DNA of 42,385 bases, from the NCBI RefSeq assembly GCF_001434785.1, contig NZ_AZDT01000012.1:1-42385 (forward strand), written 5' to 3'. Shown here in pieces: positions 1-6,119 of the stretch (its first letter is position 1; the number at the start of each line of letters is the position of its first letter). Made by a program: the position numbers and the translations under genes. Source of the stretch: Levilactobacillus namurensis DSM 19117 (GTDB lineage Bacteria > Bacillota > Bacilli > Lactobacillales > Lactobacillaceae). The notes beneath the pieces were generated by a model. That model worked only from the letters and a program-made list of their open reading frames with translations. It was not told the origin of the DNA and did not search any database.

Positions 1-48
1 TTTTTGAAAAACATGAAAACTGACGACTTTTTTGAAAGGTATGAATAA
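1..48 (+). CDS. C-terminal tail of an unknown gene (partial, 5' end outside window)
   Basis: Frame 1 is open from the first base to a TAA at 46-48 and encodes 15 residues ending DDFFERYE. A charged, aromatic tail just 37 bases upstream of the next gene fits the end of a real reading frame, possibly co-transcribed with the small membrane protein at 86. The piece is too short to assign a family, and the open frame could be chance. Confidence 0.3.
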   Translation, partial: FLKNMKTDDFFERYE

Positions 49-85
49 TTCAGGAAAATAAGTACTTTTTAAAGAGGGCAAAATA

Positions 86-346
86 ATGGCAAAAAAATAT
101 ATTCGAATACAATATTACATGCTTGGCATTACAATTGTTCTAATGTGTGGCTCAATTCTCATAAATAATCCACTGTATTTAGATATTATAAGTTTCCTAG
201 CTCTCGTAGGGTTAACACTTCATTTTGATCTTTTGGATTTTTCTAAAAGAGCATTTTTGTCCGAAAAAGTGGTTTGCTTTTTTCAGGTAGTCCTTCTTTT
301 TATATCTCTTATTAAATTTCTCCTAGTAATACATGGTTCCTTATAG
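86..346 (+). CDS. small three-helix membrane protein, unknown function
   Basis: The 86-residue protein has a short basic N-terminus (MAKKYIRIQYY) followed by three hydrophobic stretches at about residues 11-28, 32-48 and 63-82, so it is probably a small integral membrane protein. The sequence AAAGAGGG at 70-77 is a reasonable ribosome binding site for the ATG at 86. The DNA is much more AT-rich than the rest of the window, which suggests recent acquisition. Small polytopic proteins of this size in lactic acid bacteria are sometimes bacteriocin-immunity proteins, but no motif shows that here and no bacteriocin gene is visible. A transposase remnant lies just downstream, so the locus may be a decayed mobile region. 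Function unknown. Confidence 0.6.
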   Translation: MAKKYIRIQYYMLGITIVLMCGSILINNPLYLDIISFLALVGLTLHFDLLDFSKRAFLSEKVVCFFQVVLLFISLIKFLLVIHGSL

Positions 347-431
347 CTGATAGTTAATGCATGTTAAATGTATCTAGCTCTAGTTACAGTAGCATGTACT
401 AATCCTTGTTAATATAATTTTGTAGTGGCGC

Positions 432-680
432 TCAAGCGACTTCACGGTGATATTCGTTCGCTGTGAAGCCGTTTCTTTGTATCATTCGGTCAATGAGCTC
501 TTCGACATCGGCTGGCTAGTTAATTCTGCTTGAACGCGTTCCACAACCGTTCAATAGGCCGTTGTTGTAAGGTGACCCGGGACTTGGTTACCTGGTGATT
601 GGTCATAAGACTATTGACTTCCTTGGACGGGAAGGCTGATTCACGGTCAGTATGTATCAGCGGATGGACGTCACCGCTTT
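432..680 (-). pseudogene. remnant of a DDE (integrase-core) transposase, frameshifted and 5'-truncated
   Basis: Reading the minus strand, residues PLIHTDRESAF (the second catalytic Asp region of rve/DDE transposases, usually HTDRGS) are followed by a stretch ending RPIERLWNAFKQN, which carries the conserved Glu of the DDE triad. That frame stops at TAA near 520. The same protein appears to continue in another frame as ADVEELIDRMIQRNGF to a TGA at 432-434, so at least one frameshift has broken it. The N-terminal part, including the HTH and first Asp, is missing, because the 5' side runs into a hairpin at 686-744. I cannot assign the IS family; no terminal inverted repeats or target duplication were recognised. 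Confidence 0.65.
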
Positions 681-685
681 TGAAA

Positions 686-744
686 AGCCCCCAAAAAAGA
701 CTACCAATCATAGCCTCAGCGATTGGTAGTCTTTTTTGGGGGCT
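686..744. terminator. perfect 24-bp inverted repeat, bidirectional terminator-like
   Basis: Arms 686-709 and 721-744 are exact reverse complements around an 11-base loop. The core stem GACTACCAATC is flanked by A6 on the left and T6 on the right, so either strand would give a stem followed by a U-run. It abuts the broken transposase and may be where the element was truncated. Confidence 0.6.
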
Positions 745-838
745 CCTTATTTATGAGCTACCGTGTGTCTAGGGCTTTTTATGGCGTATTTTCCCACATA
801 AGCCGCATAAAGCCTCCAAGAAAACTTTAGTCCCAATT

Positions 839-869
839 AAAAAAGGGGGGCGACCAATGGCCACCCCCC
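839..869 (-). terminator. intrinsic terminator of the CsbD-like gene
   Basis: On the minus strand a G6/C6 stem (845-850 with 864-869), extended by five further pairs including wobbles around an ATT loop, is followed by T6 (839-844). It starts six bases after the CsbD-like stop codon. Confidence 0.8.
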
Positions 870-874
870 ACAGT

Positions 875-1096
875 TTACTCTTGGGTTTTCTCTTCTTCTA
901 ATTTGCGCTTAACGTCATCGGCGGTGTCTTTGGCGGCGTCCTTTAACTCGGAGAATTTATCCTTAGCTTTCCCCCAGGCGGCTTGTCCTTTACCTTCAGC
1001 CTCGCGTAACTTATCGTTGGTTGCCTTACCATCTAATTCCTTGGCCTTACCGCTAACCTGGTCCTTAGTGCTGTCAATCTTGTCGTTGAGACTCAT
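875..1096 (-). CDS. CsbD-like general stress protein
   Basis: The 73-residue hydrophilic protein is rich in Lys, Asp, Glu and Ala and has the CsbD-family pattern: an N-terminal MSLNDKIDSTKDQVSGKAKE followed by a helical segment with AEGKGQAAWGKAKDKFSELKDAAKD. CsbD-like proteins are small stress-induced proteins whose biochemical role is not established. I chose the ATG at 1096 because AGGAGG lies eight bases upstream; an in-frame TTG six bases earlier sits too close to that site. The gene has its own promoter (1131-1159) and terminator, so it is probably monocistronic. Confidence 0.85.
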   Translation of the reverse strand: MSLNDKIDSTKDQVSGKAKELDGKATNDKLREAEGKGQAAWGKAKDKFSELKDAAKDTADDVKRKLEEEKTQE

Positions 1097-1130
1097 TGTC
1101 AAAACCTCCTATAAGTTATTTGTTAACGTC

Positions 1131-1159
1131 ATTATTCCATATATTGAATGTACTGTCTA
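1131..1159 (-). promoter_or_regulatory. predicted promoter of the CsbD-like gene
   Basis: On the minus strand TAGACA (1154-1159), a 17-base spacer and AATAAT (1131-1136) preceded by TGG (extended -10) lie about 35 bases upstream of the start codon. It looks like a housekeeping sigma promoter. Confidence 0.55.
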
Positions 1160-1170
1160 TCGAAACGCTC

Positions 1171-1232
1171 GTTTACACCTCGTCTAGGGTAAAAATAACT
1201 TGTTACGGTTTGAGTGAGATGACGGTGTAAAC
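1171..1232. repeat. 9-bp inverted repeat GTTTACACC ... GGTGTAAAC upstream of the CsbD-like promoter
   Basis: The arms at 1171-1179 and 1224-1232 are perfectly complementary and separated by 44 bases. Both continue with similar sequence (TCGTCT versus the complement of AGATGAC). The repeat sits just upstream of the predicted -35 box, so it could be a paired operator. No regulator is identified. Confidence 0.4.
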
Positions 1233-1448
1233 TGAATGGTAGGCTCTAATTGAAAGGATATCGTGGTCCTGCTTTTAAGGAAACAGAATCTCAAAAGTGG
1301 CTAATTCAAAAAACAATTAAATATTGTTCACAAGCAGATATTAAGACTGATAAGCTTAATTGACTGGTTTTACAGGGATTATACTACTAACAATAATTTA
1401 TGTTCACAAATGATTATCCGAAAATAAATCATAGCGGTAAATTTCACA
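1233..1448. other. AT-rich gene-free stretch with only a short ORF remnant
   Basis: No convincing gene is present. A 35-codon open frame from a TTG just before 1257 to a TGA near 1364 reads LKGYRGPAFKETESQKW and onward, with no ribosome binding site. It may be a decayed coding remnant. The rest holds no recognisable RNA or repeat, apart from the promoter elements noted separately. Confidence 0.35.
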
Positions 1449-1476
1449 TTGACTTATTAATGCTAGGAACTATAAT
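1449..1476 (+). promoter_or_regulatory. predicted promoter of the surface-protein gene
   Basis: TTGACT (1449-1454), a 16-base spacer and a perfect TATAAT (1471-1476) lie about 60 bases upstream of the chosen start codon at 1538. Confidence 0.7.
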
Positions 1477-1537
1477 GGAGGCAAATAAGGGGATAAAAGG
1501 TTACACACTAAAATAAATGAATTGGAGGATGAGTGGT

Positions 1538-4075
1538 ATGTTTGAGACGAAAGTTCACTACAAAAGCTATAAGGCTGGGAAACGGTGGCTGTTTACCGCA
1601 ATTGGTGTGACCACGCTGTGTGCCGGATTGTCATTAGCGGTTCCGGCGCAGGCGGATAGCACGCCAACGTCTGGGGCCAATACGACTGAGACGACGAGTG
1701 GCCAGGTCGTGAAGACGCCCGCAACGCCGCAGGCTGAATCGGCGTCATTGACTAGCTCATCCGATAATTCAACGGATGATCAGTCCGGGGCTACCGAATC
1801 CTCGGCACAACCCACAACCGAAGCTACGAGCCAGCCAGCAGCCACGACGTCTACGACCACGACGCCTAAGTCGGCTGCCAGTTCCGAGACAACGCCCGTC
1901 AATCCCATGGATGACGATCCCATGCCTTCGAATCCGTACATTGGCAAGCCCATTACGGATGATGCGTCTAACTATGTGATTCCAGACCCAACGCCATCAC
2001 AGACGCCCGGCAAGACCATCGATCCCAACGCACCGGTTGCGCCAATTCAAGCCATTACGAACCATCCAGATGGGCATTTTGAAGACGAACGGGGGAATTC
2101 TTACGCGATTGCTTCAGCTTACTTGACGGCCAAGAACGCCCAGGGAACCAGTACGTCTCTGTCGACGGATAACGATGTGGATGATGGGATTCAAGCCATC
2201 GTTGACCCGCAGGCTACGGATGTGACGTTACACGTTCACGTTCATATGGCGTCTTCGTTGCCTTATAAGAGCGGGTATTCAACGATTGACCTCTCGTTAC
2301 CCAACAGCGTTAAGTTCTATACGCCGACTTCTGACGTCACCATTGACCAGAGCATGACCGCGACCGACATTGCCGCCCAAGTCGGACCAGGGATTACCAC
2401 GCATTACTATCTTGGGACCCACCCGTATACGGCGAAAGCCTTTGACCAAGCGGTGCAGGCAGGTCAGTTGACCTGGGACGACGTGGATAAAATTGAATTT
2501 ACGGGTGACCTAGTGCCGAACCAAAGCTATGATGTGACCTTACCCATTGTAGCCAATAAGATTGATCAATTCTCACCGAACGGTTACGCCGAATTTCGTC
2601 TCCTCGATTTAGATGGCCTCGGTGGAAACGGTGGTGGCCTCTTACGGATTCGGTATGCTGATCCGCGGCGTAACGTCCAAGGGCAGTATGAAGCGGTTGT
2701 CCAAGATCCGACCACGGGAGCTTATGCGGTGGCCCCAGACGAAGTTCAGAACATCATGCCGGACGTAGGCTTAGACCAAGTTGCTTACCATAACGATTTT
2801 TCGGATACCCATTCGCCATATTGGAATCACGACCAGACTAATTCTGACCCCGTCTTCTTCAACGGTGGTACGGCTATCGTTAATTGGAAGAATATCAAGA
2901 CGGCTGACGGCGACTCGCTGGCCCAAGCTTTAGCTAAGTTGGGCTACTCCTTAGCCTTAGACGACAACGGCCAACCCTTTCAGACCTATAACTACACGTC
3001 TAACGGACAGGACTTACAAATTGCGGGCGACTTGGTGACGAGTGGCTATCAAGGTAAACAAATTGCGCCTTCCGTTTATATTATTGTTCGGCAGGTTCTG
3101 CAGACTCAGGACAGCCAGCTAACAGTCGGTGAAGACTGGCACGCAGCAGATAACTTTGTTGCGGGATTGAACGACCAGAATCAACCGTTAACGGTTAGCG
3201 ACGTGACGGCGACGTCAGACGATTCGGGCGTCATCGTGAACGGTAAGGCCGCCAAGGCGGGGACGGCAACGATTACCTACACGTACCGCGTTGCCGATGA
3301 CTATAATGACACGGGTACCCCGTACATTGTGCAACGGACAGCCCTTGTGACGGTCACCGATCCGAATACGGGGACGACGCCGACCAAGCCCGGAACGGAT
3401 ACCGGGTCAACGGGCACAACCACACCAACTAAGCCGGACACTGGTTCCACGGGGACGACCACCACGCCAACCAAACCCGGAACAAGTACTGGGTCAACGG
3501 GCACGGATGTGACACCGACCGAACCCGGGACGGATACTGGGTCAACCGGGACCGTTACCACGCCAACGGAATCGAATGCTGGCGCTGGTGATGTCGGCAA
3601 TCCGACACCGAGCGTTCCCGTAGCTTCTGACGGTGGGGCCGGGGATGAAGTCACTCACACGGTTCAGACGGATGCGCCGGTTACACCGGCCGCGGACCCA
3701 AGCACGCCAATCACGACACCGAAGTTAGTCACTACCGGTGCGGCTGATCAGGCCACGACACCAAAGGCGAAGTTAATTCGGGGTGGCGATGGTGACCGCG
3801 TGGTTAAGCAGTCCCGAGCATCCGCACCGACTAGCGAAACGGTGGGCACTACCCAAGTAACGAGTACGACCACGACTCAAGGAACCGCAGCCCAGCCGTT
3901 AATGGCGTCGACGATTACTCATCAGGCGACGCCGGCAGCGGACGTGCAAGTGAACACGGCAACCACCTTGCCGCAGACATCGGATCACCAGCAGTCCGGG
4001 TGGTTAGCTGTTGGATTGAGTACGCTAGTGGGACTACTGGGCTTTGCGGGTGCGCACCGGCGGTACCACGCGTAG
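1538..4075 (+). CDS. sortase-anchored surface protein with KxYKxGKxW signal and LPQTS motif
   Basis: The 845-residue secreted protein is anchored to peptidoglycan. Its N-terminus has the KxYKxGKxW-type export signal (YKSYKAGKRW), a hydrophobic core and a likely cleavage after AQA. Next come a Ser/Thr/Pro-rich low-complexity region to about residue 150, a globular region without a recognised family (about 170-530), and a bacterial Ig-like module (about 530-610, ending TATITYTYRVADDYND). A Pro/Gly/Thr repeat spacer follows, then LPQTS at 811-815, a hydrophobic helix and the basic tail HRRYH. I chose ATG 1538 over in-frame ATGs at 1517 and 1529 because GGAGG (1524-1528) is correctly placed only for 1538. 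The gene has its own promoter. A role in adhesion or host/matrix contact is inferred only from the architecture; the ligand is unknown. Confidence 0.88.
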   Translation: MFETKVHYKSYKAGKRWLFTAIGVTTLCAGLSLAVPAQADSTPTSGANTTETTSGQVVKTPATPQAESASLTSSSDNSTDDQSGATESSAQPTTEATSQPAATTSTTTTPKSAASSETTPVNPMDDDPMPSNPYIGKPITDDASNYVIPDPTPSQTPGKTIDPNAPVAPIQAITNHPDGHFEDERGNSYAIASAYLTAKNAQGTSTSLSTDNDVDDGIQAIVDPQATDVTLHVHVHMASSLPYKSGYSTIDLSLPNSVKFYTPTSDVTIDQSMTATDIAAQVGPGITTHYYLGTHPYTAKAFDQAVQAGQLTWDDVDKIEFTGDLVPNQSYDVTLPIVANKIDQFSPNGYAEFRLLDLDGLGGNGGGLLRIRYADPRRNVQGQYEAVVQDPTTGAYAVAPDEVQNIMPDVGLDQVAYHNDFSDTHSPYWNHDQTNSDPVFFNGGTAIVNWKNIKTADGDSLAQALAKLGYSLALDDNGQPFQTYNYTSNGQDLQIAGDLVTSGYQGKQIAPSVYIIVRQVLQTQDSQLTVGEDWHAADNFVAGLNDQNQPLTVSDVTATSDDSGVIVNGKAAKAGTATITYTYRVADDYNDTGTPYIVQRTALVTVTDPNTGTTPTKPGTDTGSTGTTTPTKPDTGSTGTTTTPTKPGTSTGSTGTDVTPTEPGTDTGSTGTVTTPTESNAGAGDVGNPTPSVPVASDGGAGDEVTHTVQTDAPVTPAADPSTPITTPKLVTTGAADQATTPKAKLIRGGDGDRVVKQSRASAPTSETVGTTQVTSTTTTQGTAAQPLMASTITHQATPAADVQVNTATTLPQTSDHQQSGWLAVGLSTLVGLLGFAGAHRRYHA
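3367..3571 (+). repeat. in-frame tandem repeat encoding a TPTKPGTDTGSTGT-type wall spacer
   Basis: About four degenerate copies of a 42-51 base unit encode variants of TPTKPGTDTGSTGT, TPTKPDTGSTGT, TPTKPGTSTGSTGT and TPTEPGTDTGSTGT. Unit lengths differ, which suggests slippage or recombination. Such spacers normally span the peptidoglycan layer. Copy number is likely to vary between strains. Confidence 0.8.
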
Positions 4076-4268
4076 TTTAAGACTTAAATGAAACTTGAAA
4101 ATGGATTTTCCGTGCGACGAGTTCTGCGGGAAATCCGTTTTTGGCTTTGAGGATGGGCAAGTGACAGAATCAAGTCCTTTAGGGAAAATGGTTTTGGTAG
4201 GGGCCGTTCGTCCATTATCCTATAATGGAGTTATCAAATTTGATGAGTCGCTATTAAGGGGGATGAAG

Positions 4269-4553
4269 ATGATGTTAGGATTTGTTTTGGGGACGGATGG
4301 CAGTCTCAGCACCTTCTTCGAGGCGTTTAAGCAAACGGGGGATCAGCTAACGACAGCGGAATATGATCTGTTGAAAGAATTAGTTCATCTAGCGCGGCAT
4401 CCGGGAATCGTGGTCAACCTGGCTCAAAAGCTGGCACTAACGACGGCTGAATTAGATGCACAGATGACGCATCTCCAGGACCTAGGTCTGATTGCGTATT
4501 GGTCGGGTACTGCGGATCATCAGTCGTCAATGCCGGTATTGTTAGTCCGATAG
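4269..4553 (+). CDS. small winged-helix-like protein, possible MarR-type DNA-binding domain
   Basis: This protein is about 94 residues long. The segment LTTAEYDLLKELVHLARHPG, followed by a stretch ending LALTTAELDAQMTHLQDLGLI, has the helix spacing of a MarR-like winged helix (helix, recognition helix, then a turn into the wing). The weak wing and short C-terminus make this tentative. A longer open frame reaches back to 4095, but TATAAT at 4221-4226 and AAGGGGG at 4256-4262 point to a start at 4269 (or 4272). It is followed by a terminator and sits upstream of the polysaccharide cluster on the same strand, so it could be a local regulator. That is inference only. Confidence 0.55.
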   Translation: MMLGFVLGTDGSLSTFFEAFKQTGDQLTTAEYDLLKELVHLARHPGIVVNLAQKLALTTAELDAQMTHLQDLGLIAYWSGTADHQSSMPVLLVR

Positions 4554-4562
4554 AATGAAGTA

Positions 4563-4594
4563 AGCGCTGTGGTCTGGGGACTGCGGCGCTTTTT
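4563..4594 (+). terminator. intrinsic terminator after the winged-helix-like gene
   Basis: An 11-bp stem (4563-4573 with 4580-4590, several G-U pairs), a CTGGGG loop and T5 follow the stop codon at 4553 within ten bases. Confidence 0.8.
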
Positions 4595-4950
4595 GTGTGG
4601 GTTTAAGGTCTTCAGCGGCAGAATGGCTATCTCTTGATTGTTAATCTATCCTAAAAATGATTCAAGGAGCTGATGAATTCGATGTGCTTTTAACGGGAAA
4701 ACTTGCTTGTGATGGCTTACACGACATGTTGATTTTGATGGGACTGCTGAAATTAGTGAAAACGTATGCGAGGGGGAATCACGCACACTTTTAACGTTAA
4801 ACGAGCGAATGACTCGTTTATAGGAGATAATAATTCACCGGAAAATGGTATCCGGTTTGGAAGAAAGTCGCTTAACCATTTCACGGTGGGTGGTCAAAAA
4901 CGACTAGTTTCTTCGGTTTAAAACCGTTAATATGTTAATTAGATAAACAA
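4595..4950. other. gene-poor stretch with a 45-codon ORF and several small inverted repeats
   Basis: A small open frame 4657-4794 (MIQGADEFDVLL... to ...GNHAHF) has no ribosome binding site and no recognised family; it may be a gene remnant. Short inverted repeats follow: AACGAG/CTCGTT around 4799-4819, ACCGGA/TCCGGT around 4837-4856, and the near-palindrome CGGTTTAAAACCG at 4914-4926. A weak promoter, TTTAAA (4917-4922), a 17-base spacer and TAGATA (4940-4945), would start transcription near 4952. I see no confident gene here. Confidence 0.4.
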
Positions 4951-4990
4951 TCGTCCCCAAATCAGTCGTCAATGACTGATTTGGGGACGA
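4951..4990 (+). promoter_or_regulatory. 17-bp perfect hairpin at the probable 5' end of the polysaccharide-cluster mRNA
   Basis: Arms 4951-4967 and 4974-4990 are exact complements around a 6-base loop. No T-run follows, so it is not a typical terminator. It lies 40 bases upstream of the first gene of the cluster, right where transcription from the weak promoter at 4917-4945 would begin. It could be an mRNA-stabilising 5' hairpin or an operator for a dimeric repressor. Confidence 0.5.
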
Positions 4991-5030
4991 ACGGTCTCAG
5001 GGGAGATCAGACAAAGGATAGAGGACAGTT

Positions 5031-6119
5031 ATGTTAAACTTTGGTATTTTGATTCCAGCGCTGGATCCGGATGCGCAACTCGTACAATTGGTGCGCCAAC
5101 TTTTGGCCCAGCAACCGGCGCTGGCCAGCGTTGTCGTGGTCGATGATGGCAGCGACGCGAAGCATCAACCCATTTTTGAGCAGTTGCAACGCCTGGATGA
5201 TTCCCGGTTGCGCCTGCTGCGTCATGCCCAGAATCAGGGAAAGGGTGCGGCCCTTAAGACGGGGTTCCGGTATTACCTTCAGCAGACCGATCTGCCAGAA
5301 TTGGCGGGGATTGCGACCATGGATGCTGACGGACAGCACACGGTGGCGGCCCTCGAAAAGTGCCTTCATTTGGCCACTCAGCGACCGGATGACCTGATTA
5401 TCGGAGCGCGACAATTTACGGGAGATATTCCCTGGCGGAGTCGTTTCGGGAATATCTTAACGGATAATCTAGTTCGGGTATTAACCCATCAGACGATTAG
5501 TGATACGCAGACGGGACTCCGGGTGATTCCCTGGACCTACCTGACCACTGCGCTGACGTTTCCTGGCGAGCGCTTTGAATTTGAATTCGACATGTTGCTC
5601 GAGGCTAAGAAGCATCACGTGACTATTAGTGAACAGCCGATTCCCACCATTTACCTTGACGGCAACGCCTCATCGCATTTTCGGGTGGTTCGAGACTCGC
5701 TGGCCATCTACGCCCGTTTTTTTAAGTTTGCGGCTAGTGGCTTGGCGTCTTTTGTGATCGATATCGGGTTGTTCAGCCTGTTCATGTTGCTATTAGGCCA
5801 GCAACAATCGTTGGCGGTGATCATGGGGGCGACCATTCTCGCCCGGTTAGCTTCGGCCGTTGTGAATTACCAGATCAACCGCCACGTGGTCTTCGAGAAT
5901 GCCGGGGAACGTACATTGTGGAAATATGGTCTGTTGCTAGTTCTTCAAACCCTGGCCTCGGGTTATCTGACCCACGGGTTGACCGAACTCTTAAGTCTCG
6001 TTTGGCAGAGCGCGTTGACGCCGACCGTTGCCAAGTTAGTCGGGGATTTCTGCTTATTCTTGCTCAGCTATTATTTGCAAAAGAACTTTATTTTCAAGAG
6101 GCGATCCCATGTCAAATAA
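5031..6119 (+). CDS. DPM1-like family 2 glycosyltransferase fused to a GtrA-like membrane domain
   Basis: The 362-residue protein is a fusion. Residues 1-225 are a GT2 domain of the polyprenyl-phosphate glycosyltransferase type: VVVVDDGSD (38-41 DDGS), MDADGQH with the metal-binding DAD at 98-100, SDTQTGLR, and ERFEFEFDML. Residues from about 228 (FFKFAASGLASFVID) form a GtrA-like four-helix membrane domain. GT2 enzymes of this type charge undecaprenyl phosphate with a sugar, and GtrA proteins are thought to flip it across the membrane; the sugar cannot be read from sequence. RBS GAGGA precedes the ATG. The 3' end overlaps the next gene by 11 bases, so the two are translationally coupled. This is the first gene of the polysaccharide cluster. 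Confidence 0.85.
   Translation: MLNFGILIPALDPDAQLVQLVRQLLAQQPALASVVVVDDGSDAKHQPIFEQLQRLDDSRLRLLRHAQNQGKGAALKTGFRYYLQQTDLPELAGIATMDADGQHTVAALEKCLHLATQRPDDLIIGARQFTGDIPWRSRFGNILTDNLVRVLTHQTISDTQTGLRVIPWTYLTTALTFPGERFEFEFDMLLEAKKHHVTISEQPIPTIYLDGNASSHFRVVRDSLAIYARFFKFAASGLASFVIDIGLFSLFMLLLGQQQSLAVIMGATILARLASAVVNYQINRHVVFENAGERTLWKYGLLLVLQTLASGYLTHGLTELLSLVWQSALTPTVAKLVGDFCLFLLSYYLQKNFIFKRRSHVK

Noticed and set aside
903-1187. 94-codon open frame on the plus strand opposite the CsbD-like gene
   Set aside because: It is a shadow frame: the minus strand has the recognisable CsbD family, a perfect ribosome binding site and a terminator.
3367-3571. CRISPR-like repeat array
   Set aside because: The repeats are in frame, degenerate, contiguous without unique spacers and encode a wall-spacer peptide.
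4095-4268. Longer N-terminus of the winged-helix-like gene
   Set aside because: It contains a TATAAT promoter-like element at 4221-4226 and an ideal ribosome binding site before 4269; no RBS precedes 4095.
4951-4990. Intrinsic terminator call for the 17-bp hairpin before the polysaccharide cluster
   Set aside because: No T-run follows on either strand (ACGGTCTC after the right arm), so a regulatory or stability role is more likely.
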